From positions 1 through 64,000 of the forward strand of contig NZ_KB899294.1 of the NCBI RefSeq assembly GCF_000378145.1: DNA of 64,000 nt, read 5' to 3'. The position numbers and the translations under genes are program-made. The notes beneath the pieces were generated by a model. The model was given only the letters and a program-made list of their open reading frames with translations. It was not told the DNA's origin and did no database searches. This DNA comes from Saccharibacillus kuerlensis DSM 22868 (GTDB lineage: Bacteria > Bacillota > Bacilli > Paenibacillales > Paenibacillaceae). Below are positions 9,205-19,000 of this stretch, piece by piece (position 1 is the stretch's first letter; every line of letters begins with the position of its first letter).

Positions 9205-9743
9205 TGGAAGAGCGATCCGATTTAAAGATTTAAATGAAGCCGATGCACGTAAATGCGAAGTCGATTATTGGTTCGCGTACACGTCGTAATGGGATGCGTT
9301 GAACAAGAAATGATGAATAAGATTCGTCTAACGGGAAACGATAAAGATAAATAGGATGCGTCCAACAAGATGCGTTTAATTAAGAAGTGACTAACAAGAC
9401 GTGTCTAAATAAGAAGTGTCTAACAAGACGTGTCTAAATAAGAAGTGTCTAATAAAATTCGATAAACAAAATTCAACGTAAAGCTCAATAAGTGCTCACA
9501 TGCACTTATTTTTCGCAAAAGCTCGCCAAATCGCATAATAAGTGCGCAGGTGCAGCTATTTCACGTGAAAGTACAGTTAGAAACGCAAAAACGCTGAAAT
9601 AAGTGTATGAGAGCACTTATTCCAGCGAAAGTTAAAAATTCGAGAAAAATAAGTGTATAGGCGCACTTATTTTTCTTTTTCCCTCTTACACCTTCAATAG
9701 ATTTTTCGGATCTGGCTGAAATAGGTTTGCGTACAGCCCCTAG
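9205..9743. repeat. Copy B of the four-palindrome repeat element (inverted)
   Basis: Four 24-bp palindromes of the type AATAAGTGC-N6-GCACTTATT lie at 9487-9510, 9537-9560, 9598-9621 and 9648-9671, with starts 50, 61 and 50 bp apart. The spacers (26, 37, 26 bp) are the reverse complement of those in copy D at 42306-42719. The right end reads TTTGCGTACAGCCCCTAG (CTAG at 9740-9743). The left part (about 9205-9310) matches the reverse complement of copies A and D but has lost the terminal repeat. An internal segment (about 9370-9460) has expanded as a tandem repeat. No coding potential. Confidence 0.85.
9391..9448. repeat. 29-bp tandem duplication inside copy B
   Basis: Two perfect 29-bp units (9391-9419, 9420-9448), each made of two 14-15-bp halves (CTAACAAGACGTGT and CTAAATAAGAAGTGT). 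Degenerate halves flank them on both sides. Confidence 0.9.
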
Positions 9744-9830
9744 AGCGGTACAACGGTATCAGCCAACCTTTCGGTATCAGCCGACCTTTTCAGTATAAGA
9801 CAAGCGCCCGGTCTCATACGATTCGAGTAT

Positions 9831-12128
9831 TTATCGGGCTAACCATACCCGCATAAGCGAGAACAGCTTTTCGATATTCAGCGGTTTGCTGATGTAATCA
9901 GAAGCGCCCGCTTCCAGGCACATTTCGCGTTCGTCTTTCATGGCTTTGGCCGTTAGAACGATAATCGGCAGCGCGCCAAACTCCGGTTTTGCCCGGATCG
10001 CTTTCATCGTTTCATAGCCATCCATAAGCGGCATCATGATATCCATCAGTACCAGATCGTAAGCGGGATCGCGCTCAAGTACATCAAGCGCTTCGCGCCC
10101 GTTCTCGGCAATGCCGACCTCGGCGCCTTTGCTCTCCAGAGCGACCGAGATTGCATAAATATTGCGCGCATCATCGTCGACAAGCAGCAGACGCCGACCT
10201 TCGAACAGTTTTCGGTCGCCTTCCTGCTCCCGAGGGAGATGCAGGTTGGAAGCCAGGGAAGTTGAAGGTTCAGGAAGAGCGGTTGTCGCTTCAGCATCAG
10301 GCTGATGTACATGCCGCAGGTCGGATGGAAGATACAGAGTGAACACACTGCCATGTCCGGATGCGCTTTCCAGTCCGATACTTCCGCCCAACAGACGCGA
10401 AAATTCGCGGCAGATAGACAAGCCCAAGCCGGTACCGCCATAACGTCGTTCTGTCGCCCCGTCCGCTTGGAGGAAAGCTTCGAAGATCAGATCTTTTTTG
10501 TCATCGGAGATGCCGATACCTGTATCCGCCACTTCGATCTTCACTCCGGCTTCGCCGTTCGATGAATTCGGCAGGTCTGCGGATGCAATACGAAGCGTGA
10601 CGGAACCCTGCGTAGTAAACTTGATTGCATTGGACAGCAGATTTTTCACAATTTGCTCAAGACGGCGGCCATCGGTCCACAGCAGTTCAAGCGTATCCGG
10701 CTCGAAGATTGTGTCGAAGCGAATGCCTTTTTTTCGCGCAATTTCGTCAAACAGACCTTTCATACTCTGCGAAAGTTCTGTCAGATTATACGGTTCGGCG
10801 GTCACTTCCATTTTCCCGGCTTCCGCTTTTGCCAAATCCAGAATATCGTCAATCAATCCCAGCAGATCATGTCCCGAACGGTAGATCGTGGCGGCGTATT
10901 CTTTCTCCTGCTGTGTCAGTGTCTCATTGTCCTTCTCGGACAGGATTTGCGATAAGATCAAAATGCTGTTCAGCGGTGTACGCAGTTCATGCGACATATT
11001 GGCCAGAAACTCGGTCTGGAACTGTGCGCTTCGAATCAGCTCCTGCTGCACAACTTCGAGCAGTCGGTTCTTCTCTTCGACCTGCAGGTTCGTTTTTTCC
11101 AGTTCACGGTTGGCTGTGCGCAGCGTCTCCTGTTGGGTACGCAGTTCTTCCGATTGAGCCTGCAATTCTTCGGTCTGACTCTGCAGCTCTTCTGCAGAAA
11201 GCTGGGAATCGCGAAGCAGACTGTCCACCTGCATACGTCCGGTGACAGCATTGATTGCGATGCCAAGCGTGTTCATCAGCTGCTCGACCAGCCGCCGCTG
11301 TACAGGAGTGAAGGTTGTTAACGAGGCGAATTCTACGACAGCTTCGACCCGCTGTTCGAATTGAACGGGAACGATGAACAAGCTGCGCGGCGCCGCCTCC
11401 CCCAATCCGGAAGTGATGCGCAGATAATGTTCGGGCAGATCTTCAAGCAGAACCGATTCACCGCTGAGCGCGGCTCGTCCTACCAGTCCTTGACCTATTT
11501 TGAACGTATCGACCGACGACTCGGCGGCATAATCGGAATAGGAGGCGATTCGCACTAGTTCATCTTCGCCTCGGCGCGAGTAGAAGACGGCGTAAGCAGC
11601 TCCGCTCAACGGAACAATCTTGCGCAGGAACGTTGCAGCAAGCTGCTCCATCGAACCGATATTTTGATAGAGAGCCGACGATTCGGCCAGCGCCGTCTGA
11701 ATCCATGTATGCTCTTCAAGTTCTTCCTTAAGCTCGCGCGATCTGCGATTATGACTTTCCAGCGAAATGGCCATTTCATTGAAGGAAAGTGCAATATTGC
11801 CGATTTCATCTTCGCTGTCCGAATTCAGACGGGGGAGATTTTCGGAAGTATTAAAATCGGCGCTGCGCATAACTCCGGTTATGTTTTTAAGTTTATTTGT
11901 CGTACCGCGAATCGTTCGCCGCATCAGCAGAATCGCGGCAGCAAGCAGCACGGGAGCAAGGATTCCAATACTCCAGAGCATAAGGCGAGCCGTACGATAG
12001 CGTTCTTCGATACCGGCATCGGACGATTGTTCAATAAAGTAGAGAAAAACGGCGGACAGAGCCGCTGTCACAAGCATGATAATAAATACGGAGCCAAATC
12101 CCGAAAGCTGTCTTTTCTTGTAGTTCAA
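9831..12128 (-). CDS. Hybrid sensor histidine kinase/response regulator
   Basis: Membrane hybrid kinase, 765 residues from the preferred start. Two transmembrane helices near the N-terminus, HAMP-like linker, GAF domain (about 145-285), long Gln/Glu coiled coil (about 285-360), HisKA with phospho-acceptor His about 380 (NMSHELRTPLNS), HATPase (VKNLLSNAIKFT, ADTGIGI, YGGTGLGL), and a C-terminal receiver with Asp about 696 (LVLMDIMMP). Start: a longer frame reaches 12503, but its first 125 residues have no helix pattern. TTG 12128 has TGGAGG eight bases upstream and is followed directly by the first membrane helix. No HPt domain or partner regulator adjoins it. The ligand is unknown. Confidence 0.92.
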   Translation of the reverse strand: MNYKKRQLSGFGSVFIIMLVTAALSAVFLYFIEQSSDAGIEERYRTARLMLWSIGILAPVLLAAAILLMRRTIRGTTNKLKNITGVMRSADFNTSENLPRLNSDSEDEIGNIALSFNEMAISLESHNRRSRELKEELEEHTWIQTALAESSALYQNIGSMEQLAATFLRKIVPLSGAAYAVFYSRRGEDELVRIASYSDYAAESSVDTFKIGQGLVGRAALSGESVLLEDLPEHYLRITSGLGEAAPRSLFIVPVQFEQRVEAVVEFASLTTFTPVQRRLVEQLMNTLGIAINAVTGRMQVDSLLRDSQLSAEELQSQTEELQAQSEELRTQQETLRTANRELEKTNLQVEEKNRLLEVVQQELIRSAQFQTEFLANMSHELRTPLNSILILSQILSEKDNETLTQQEKEYAATIYRSGHDLLGLIDDILDLAKAEAGKMEVTAEPYNLTELSQSMKGLFDEIARKKGIRFDTIFEPDTLELLWTDGRRLEQIVKNLLSNAIKFTTQGSVTLRIASADLPNSSNGEAGVKIEVADTGIGISDDKKDLIFEAFLQADGATERRYGGTGLGLSICREFSRLLGGSIGLESASGHGSVFTLYLPSDLRHVHQPDAEATTALPEPSTSLASNLHLPREQEGDRKLFEGRRLLLVDDDARNIYAISVALESKGAEVGIAENGREALDVLERDPAYDLVLMDIMMPLMDGYETMKAIRAKPEFGALPIIVLTAKAMKDEREMCLEAGASDYISKPLNIEKLFSLMRVWLAR

Positions 12129-12557
12129 GTAGATATCCTCCAGACTGGATGCGAATCGGCGGTGCGGATTGAGGAGTAAGTATCGGAAGCAGGTTGTTAG
12201 GGAATAAGCGTTATCAAAATGGGCTGAACAAAGCTTATACTCAGCCAGTATAAGCTTTTTTCGATAGTTTGTCGTGCTGAAAAGGAAAGAACGGCAGTAG
12301 AAAGTGAGCAGTAAAAAAGGACGCTGTTGTGATAACAGCATCCTTATTTGTGTTTGCCAGCAGCAGGCTTGACGGTCGATACTGGATAGGAATTCTTTTA
12401 CCGTTATGACAGCTGGCGCGATCATGCATCGTACATTCAGCAGAGGGCCAGCAGACGACCGGCAGGCGACCGGCAGGCGACGCAGGGTTAGAACATTTTC
12501 CATCGTCCTATAGATGTTACGAAGCTTGTTTGCCGCTTGCCTGCCGCTTGTACATTA

Positions 12558-13484
12558 TCATCTATTGTCGGAGCTGTGTCCGGAGAATCGTACCCGATAC
12601 GTTTCTTCCGCTTCCAGCTTCAATGGCCTGAAATTATCAGGATACTGTGACAGGACTTCGCGCAGCCGATCCAACCGATCCTGAGGCAGTTTGTGCGTGT
12701 AACGGCGGATAAACTCCGGATACAGCTCGATATATCGCTTCATCCGGACAGCCGCGCCGACAACGGCGGTCAGAATCTCGTCTCCTCGATGCAAGCTGCG
12801 GATCTGCGGCTCGTATCGAATACAGTAGCGAATTGCGCTCTCTTTGATCAATTCGCGGTTCAACTTGGCGACTTCGCCAATATAACCAGCCAGATGCGGA
12901 GAGAAACCGTCCATAATCAGCGGCTCTAGCAGCAGATCCATATCGCGGCGCAGGACGAATGACTGAAGCAGCTCTGCCTGCAGATTCCGGATCGGATCAT
13001 TGCGCAGCAGCGTATTCACCTCGCGCAGCATTTCGTAAGCGTGGGCAGGTTCAGGCTCCAGCAGCCCTTCGGCCGCCCGGATGTCCTGTATAAGTCCATG
13101 GCGTATACGATCCTTATCACGGGCGAACAATTGGTCTGTGCGGATGCATACTTGTTCCTCGAACGCGCGCCGCTGGGACATCCACAGCAGAGCAGTCAGC
13201 AGTACGCCGGCTGCGGCCGATATGCCGATCCACGGGGGAGTGCCGGCAAAAAACATGGCCAGCAGCGTCAGCAGGACGGCAAAGAGCCGTTCGGAATACA
13301 TGGAGCGCCGGACGGCACGTCTGGCTGTCGAAGGTACGTCGTACAATCTGCGTCGACCGCAGGCCGGGCATATATTTTGGGATAATACTGTATAGCAGCT
13401 GCATTTGCGGCAGACCCGCAGCTTATCGTAGGCATATTCGGTACGTTCATAGGGCTTCAATCTTACAACCTTTTTTCTGATCAT
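12558..13484 (-). CDS. Zinc-ribbon membrane protein of unknown function
   Basis: 308 residues, family not recognised. Residues 25-45 hold a CxxC...CPACG zinc ribbon (VCRKCSCY, then NICPACGRR). Two transmembrane helices follow (about 67-105), then an alpha-helical, charged cytoplasmic domain of 200 residues with no known motif. The ATG overlaps the stop of the upstream 72-residue gene (ATGA), so the two are translationally coupled. The pair runs divergently from the vWA-tubulin-GTPase cluster and shares its 404-bp intergenic region, so it may be co-regulated with it. That link is inferred from position only. Confidence 0.75.
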   Translation of the reverse strand: MIRKKVVRLKPYERTEYAYDKLRVCRKCSCYTVLSQNICPACGRRRLYDVPSTARRAVRRSMYSERLFAVLLTLLAMFFAGTPPWIGISAAAGVLLTALLWMSQRRAFEEQVCIRTDQLFARDKDRIRHGLIQDIRAAEGLLEPEPAHAYEMLREVNTLLRNDPIRNLQAELLQSFVLRRDMDLLLEPLIMDGFSPHLAGYIGEVAKLNRELIKESAIRYCIRYEPQIRSLHRGDEILTAVVGAAVRMKRYIELYPEFIRRYTHKLPQDRLDRLREVLSQYPDNFRPLKLEAEETYRVRFSGHSSDNR

Positions 13485-13699
13485 GGACGGTCACGCCGAT
13501 CGTTTAAAGTATTCAGCAGCCGCTCATCCAGTTCAGCCCTTGAAGGAGCTTTTTTGCGGCTGCGGATATAAAGCAGGGAATTGATTGTTGTAAAAAGAAA
13601 CAAAATCCCGAGTGTTCCGTATGTGAGATAGATTAAATTACCGGACAATTGCTGCACATTCCTTTCCAAAGCCGATTTTGGGCAGATTTTTGGAGTCAC
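13481..13699 (-). CDS. Small single-pass membrane protein
   Basis: Up to 72 residues with one hydrophobic helix (LIYLTYGTLGILFLFTTINS) and a charged C-tail ending NTLNDRRDRP. Family not recognised. The start is uncertain: the first ATG at 13699 has no good ribosome site, whereas TTG 13648 (giving about 55 residues) has AAAGGA 11 bases upstream. It overlaps the downstream zinc-ribbon gene by four bases. Its small size and coupling suggest a partner subunit of that membrane protein. Confidence 0.6.
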   Translation of the reverse strand: MTPKICPKSALERNVQQLSGNLIYLTYGTLGILFLFTTINSLLYIRSRKKAPSRAELDERLLNTLNDRRDRP

Positions 13700-14103
13700 G
13701 AACAGGAAAAGCGGCTCCCGCCGTCTTCAGTCATAGGAGTCCGTGAACCTCTGCACATTTTACGTTATAATTTGGGCAGTGCCTCCTTGGTTAACGATAG
13801 CTGGAAAAAGCGCCGGGTGCAACAAGACGTTGTGAAGATATGCGAAGGGAAATAACCGGGTTTCCTATAAGCGATCATCAGATATTATATCTTTTCAAAC
13901 CCAAGATTGCAGGCAAGCTGCCACCCAGGAACAGGGTTGATTCAGGGAAATTACAGTCTTTTCAAAAGTTATTAACGAAATATTAAGGATTTTCACAGAA
14001 AACAGGCCTATGATAGTGTCGTCGGCTTCCGCTGCAAAATGGAATCGATGCCGGCATATGAGTAAAATGCGCAATCAGATAAATAAGAAGGGGTTTTGCC
14101 AAA
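13700..14103. other. Divergent intergenic region, no gene recognised
   Basis: 404 bp between the small membrane protein gene (minus) and the vWA gene (plus). It is AT-richer than its surroundings and must contain both promoters. No unambiguous promoter, riboswitch or long dyad could be identified by eye. Confidence 0.5.
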
Positions 14104-15894
14104 ATGGTACTGAAAATCAGAAGGTTGATTTATCCGCTGTTGGCGGTTCTGCTGCTGACTGCAGGAGTGTTCCCTACAGGTGCTCGTCCGGCGGGAGCCA
14201 CGGGAACGGCGTCTTCGGCCGGCTCTACACCGATTGATGCGGTACTTGTACTCGATGCGAGCAACTCGATGGCGAAGAGCGACCCGCAGAAGCTGGGCAA
14301 CGAAGCGATGAGGCTGTTTATCGATATGCTGCCCGTACAAGGCGACCGGGTCGGTATTGTCTCCTATACCGATGTCGTACAGCGCGAGAAAGCACTGCTG
14401 GAAATCCAAGCTCAAGCCGACAAAGACGAGTTGAAAACCTTTATCGGCCAGTTGGGCCGCGGAGCTTATACGGATACTGCAGTCGGTGTGACCGAAGCGG
14501 TAAATATGCTGCAGCGCGGAGCGCGCCCCGATGCCGAACCGATGATCGTCCTGCTGGCCGACGGCAATACCGAACTTAACACAACCAAGTCCAAAACGTT
14601 GGAACAGTCGCAGCAGCAGCTTGCCGATTCGGTGCAAAAAGCAAAGGACGCCGGTATTCCCGTCTATACAATCGGGCTTAATGCCGACGGACAGTTGAAT
14701 CAGAACGAGCTTGAAAACATCGCATCCAGTACCGGAGGCAAATCGTTCGTCACGGATTCTGCCGATGATCTGCCGAGCATCCTCAGTGAAATTTTCGCCA
14801 GCCATCAACAGCTGAATATTGTACCGGTCGATTCACTGACCGGCAGTGGAGATTTCCAGGATGTGACGGTTGCCGTGCCGAACGCCCATGTACTGGAAGC
14901 GAACGTATCGATCACTTCAGACCAGCAAGTCGAACTGAAGCTCAAGGACCCGAGCGGCGCAGAGATTGCGATCCCATCGGATGCCGTGGCGCTGTCCACG
15001 TCCAAAACGTATTCGCTGCTGAAACTGATTCGGCCGCAGGAAGGTGACTGGACGCTGAGTGTAAAAGGAGCGGATCAGGATCAGATCGACATCAGCCTCG
15101 TATTCAACTATGATATCGAGCTGGCGACCGCTCCGCTTAATGCTTCCTCGTATGGTGCGGGCGACAAGGTTGACGTTTCCGCTTATTTAACAAGTGCCGG
15201 ACAGAAGCTGGATTCGCCGGAATTATACGGAACGATGAAGGCGTCACTCGTCGCGAAGGACGAAGAGACCGGTACCGAGACCAGCGTTCCGATGACATTG
15301 AACGGTACGCAGTTCGACGGCAGCTACGAGCTGCCCGAAGCGCATAAGTACACGCTGCTCGTCCGTGCGGAAGCCGACAGCTTCTACCGCGAATCCGCGC
15401 CGATTACGATCGACGCCGCTTCCGGGACGGTATCCGGCGGAGCAGGAGCAGAAGCGGACAAGAAATTCCCGCTTGTTCCGGTCATTCTCGGCGTGCTTGG
15501 TCTGCTGGCACTTGCCGCCATTGCTTTCTTCCTGATGCGCTATTTCAAAAAGGTGAACAAAGGCTTCGTCGGTCAGATGGTCATCGAGATTCGCGACGAC
15601 AACACCGGCGAACGGTCCTATCCGCAGTATAAAAAACTAAATACGTACAAAGGGCGTCTTAATTTGCATCAGCTCCTTCAACTCGCTCCCGAGCTGAAGG
15701 ATACGGAAAATATCGTCTTTACCCCGGGTTCCGAAGATCGTATTGTGCTGCGCAGCACCGCTGAAGGCATTCCGATTGAGAAATCCGGCCGGGCCGTTGA
15801 CACATCAAAAGGTCTGGAGCTGAAAAGCGGCGACCGGATTACCGTGCCCGTAACCCAAGCCAGTAAGACGATCAGTCTGGAATATTTGGTCTAG
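14104..15894 (+). CDS. Secreted, membrane-anchored vWA-domain protein
   Basis: 596 residues. Signal peptide (about 1-33), von Willebrand factor A domain (about 45-245) with an intact metal-ion site (DASNS at 51-55, GRGAYTDT for the Thr, MIVLLADGN), beta-sandwich segments (about 250-440), a transmembrane helix (about 455-480) and a cytoplasmic tail of about 110 residues. The vWA domain therefore lies outside the membrane and the tail inside. vWA domains bind partners through divalent metal. The partner is not known. First gene of the 14104-30213 cluster. ATG 14104 has AAGGGG upstream. An analogous membrane vWA protein is encoded three genes downstream. Confidence 0.88.
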   Translation: MVLKIRRLIYPLLAVLLLTAGVFPTGARPAGATGTASSAGSTPIDAVLVLDASNSMAKSDPQKLGNEAMRLFIDMLPVQGDRVGIVSYTDVVQREKALLEIQAQADKDELKTFIGQLGRGAYTDTAVGVTEAVNMLQRGARPDAEPMIVLLADGNTELNTTKSKTLEQSQQQLADSVQKAKDAGIPVYTIGLNADGQLNQNELENIASSTGGKSFVTDSADDLPSILSEIFASHQQLNIVPVDSLTGSGDFQDVTVAVPNAHVLEANVSITSDQQVELKLKDPSGAEIAIPSDAVALSTSKTYSLLKLIRPQEGDWTLSVKGADQDQIDISLVFNYDIELATAPLNASSYGAGDKVDVSAYLTSAGQKLDSPELYGTMKASLVAKDEETGTETSVPMTLNGTQFDGSYELPEAHKYTLLVRAEADSFYRESAPITIDAASGTVSGGAGAEADKKFPLVPVILGVLGLLALAAIAFFLMRYFKKVNKGFVGQMVIEIRDDNTGERSYPQYKKLNTYKGRLNLHQLLQLAPELKDTENIVFTPGSEDRIVLRSTAEGIPIEKSGRAVDTSKGLELKSGDRITVPVTQASKTISLEYLV

Positions 15895-15896
15895 CG

Positions 15897-15955
15897 ATCT
15901 TTGATTCAGTACTCTCTGGTTCAGTACTTTCTGGTCCAGCAAGCCTAGTCCAGCC
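15897..15955. repeat. Degenerate 15-bp tandem repeat
   Basis: About four imperfect units built on TGGTTCAGTACTTTC directly after the vWA stop codon. Confidence 0.6.
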
Positions 15956-16031
15956 AACTGCATGTAAGCTGTTCATTTTGACTGCAAACTGTTGATTTTT
16001 CGCTTAAAATACCGCTGTTATCCTACCGACC

Positions 16032-16060
16032 CGGCCTTCCGCAATATGGCGGAAAGGCCG
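16032..16060 (+). promoter_or_regulatory. Hairpin just upstream of the tubulin-like gene's ribosome site
   Basis: CGGCCTTCCGC pairs with GGCGGAAAGGCCG (one bulge) around an AATAT loop, ending eight bases before the AAAGGAG at about 16068. There is no T-run, so it is not a standard terminator. It could protect the transcript, tune expression between vWA and tubulin-like proteins, or attenuate. Function unknown. Confidence 0.55.
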
Positions 16061-16080
16061 CATCCCGAAAGGAGCTTTTC

Positions 16081-19000
16081 ATGAAACCGATTGTAAGAGA
16101 ACATATCCAGCAGCTCGACGTCTCGCTCGGAGGCGGGATCGTCAGTGAGAAGATCCGCGTCGATACGATCGACAATCCGATGCTTATTATCGGCCTCGGC
16201 GGCACGGGCATCGATGCCCTGCTGCGTCTCAAATACCAGATCAACCGCCGCTTCAAGCTGCCGGAAGATCCAGTCTCCAAGAAAAAGATGGAAAAGCCGT
16301 CCAATGTCGAGTTCCTCGCGTTTGAAACGAACGAGCAGGATCGTGGCAAGCGTTACAAAGGCATCGGCCTTGATCCGATCAACGAATTTGTTCTGCTCGC
16401 CAACGCCGAAATCGGCGGGCTGCTGCAGAACCGCAGCATCCTCGAACCGTACATCACGGAGTGGCTGTCGCCGGAACTCAGCATCACCGACGGCATGAGC
16501 GGCGCGGCCGGCGTACGTCAAGCGGGACGTCTGCTGCTGTTCACCAAGATCAATCAAGTTGTGCAGGCGATCGACAAGAAGATTAAGACACTGTCTGTCG
16601 GTACAAACAAGAAACTGACCGTTTTCCTGCTGACCGGGCTGTCCGGCGGTACGGGCAGCGGCTCGTTCCTCGATATTTCATACATCATCCGCGGATTGGT
16701 CGAACGCGATCACGGTTCTGCCGGTATCGACCGACTCAACATGCTGGGCTACCTGTTCACGCCGGACGTCAATCTGTCGAACAAAAGCCTCAGCGAACAT
16801 ACGCGTGAATACGTCCGTAAGAACGGTTATGCCGCGCTCAAAGAGCTGGATTACTGGATGAACGTCGACGCGCGCGGAGAGCGGTTTAAGCAGCAGTACG
16901 GCAGTATTCTGACTGTCAACTCGCCGCTGCCGCCTTTTAACCTGTGTCATCTGATCTCCGCAACGAATACAGAAGGCAAGCTGCTGGAGAATGCGTACGA
17001 TTACTGCATGAACGTGACGGCAGAGAATATTACGAACTTCATGGCGAGCGAGGAAAAAGCTTCCGGCGAAGAGTTCGCAATTCACGACTATATCAGCAAT
17101 ATCCGCACGAATATCGCACAGATGAACAAAGCCTATCCGGCCAATTACGATTACAATATCATCGGCGCTTCGTCGGCAGTGCTGCCGATCGAGGAAATGA
17201 CGACCTATCTGGCATTCCGTCTGTTCCAGAAGATGGAGAAAATGTTCCAGCACGCGCCGAACCAGGAAGAGGTCGAACGCTTTGCACAGAAGCTGGGTCT
17301 CGATCCGGATTCCATGCTCAAGACGTTCGAGTCGAGAGTGCCGGAACCGATTCCGGGCTATCAGAACAGCGAACGTCTCAGCTATGCCAATGTAGTCAAG
17401 ATGCAGAACATCAGCATGGACGCCGAGTTGGAGCAGACGTTCCTGACACGTGCACGCGAAGAATATATCAAGATGAAGAAACAACTGCCGGGCGAGATGA
17501 TGCAGCGTTTCTCCGAACAGGTCCGCCGCAGCTTCCTGAGTCCGGAACAGGGTCCTTTCTACGTATCAAGACTGATTTATACGGAAAAAGGCTTCTCCAT
17601 GCTCAAGATGCTTCAAGCGTACATCGAGAACCTGCGTGAGAGTCTGCTACGTATTCCGCGTGATATTGAAGCGGCGGAGGAGCAGGCGAACGAGCGTCTG
17701 GGCGACGCGAAGAGCGCGCTCATTTCCCGGGATAAGAAAAAGAATGCTTATATTGAAGCCAAAATGAACGAGTACTGGCTGAGAGCCGATATCGAGCGCA
17801 CCGAGCAGATGATCGAATTCTATGAGGACTTTTACGAGCTGCTGAACCGCGAAAACAACCGGATCTACGGCGTATTCACGGAAATTCTGAACGCGCTCAG
17901 CTCCATCTTCGAACGCAACGGCGAAATTCTGACCCGCGGCGACGAGCAGGTGGACCACAAAGGAAACAAGACGTATTACTGGAATGTGGTTAGCGTGCCG
18001 GATATCTCCAAAGTCGTGGGCAGCATTATGGAAGGCCGCGACGTGGACGATCTGATCCGAGACTTCTCCCAGGAACTGCTCGATCATTCGGACCGCTGGA
18101 TCAAGGAGCAGGAAGTCGATATCGTCGGCTCCATCTCCGATTTCCTGACAAGCAAATTCGGCGATCTGATCACCCAGTCGATGGAAGATTTCCTGCGGAT
18201 GAAATTCGGCGAAGACGAGTCGATCGAGAAATTCGTCGAGCGCAATATCGCAGGCAAGCTGGATGAGGAAGCGATTCCGGTGTTCCATTTGAGCAACAGC
18301 TCGGGCAATCTGCATTTCCCTTCGTGGGGCTTCGTCTCTGTACCTGTAGAAGCGCCGGGTATCCTCAAAGGTATCCGCAACTATCAGGAGAACGCGATCG
18401 GCAAGTCGAACTTTACAGTCAAAGAAAGCCGCGTCAAAAACCGGATCTTCTGGCTCAACACGCGCAACGGGGTGCCGCTGTTCGTCTATACGCCGCTCAA
18501 AGTCTATGAAGAAAACTACGAGCGTACCATTCTTGGCAAAGAGGGCGTCGGACGCCACCTGGTGCAGACGGAGCGCGAAAACTGGACTTACCTGCCGTCG
18601 CCGATTCCGCAGCAGTCGTGGGGCGACGTGTACCTCAACGATCGCGTCAGAGCTTACAACGAACGGATTCGCGAGGAGTTCGTCCGGGCGAGAGGCTTCG
18701 GCATCATTATCGAAAAAGACGCCGACCAGACGACCAGCAGCCGCTATTCCGTCGTAACGACCCGGCCTTTCGATCTGTTCGCGGCGCTGTCGGGCTTTGA
18801 CATGCAGCTTCAGGGTGCCAAGCCGAACCTGGGTGAGGTCAAAAGAGCGCATGCCGAGCTGAAGCGTCTGCTGAATGAAGGAATCGACCGCGAATCGGTA
18901 AAAGACATTTTCGGCAGCTTCAACGAAGAACTGGCCAAAGAGAACTTGATCCGTTCGCCGGAGCAGATTCGCCGGGTGCGCGAGGAATTGGCGAAATACG

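Noticed and set aside
9487-9671. Regularly spaced repeats considered as a CRISPR array
   Set aside because: The units are palindromes with variable arms, and the 'spacers' are themselves conserved between distant copies. No cas genes are present.
9831-12503. Full 890-codon version of the hybrid kinase
   Set aside because: The first 125 residues lack structure and a ribosome site. TTG 12128 has TGGAGG and directly precedes the membrane helix.
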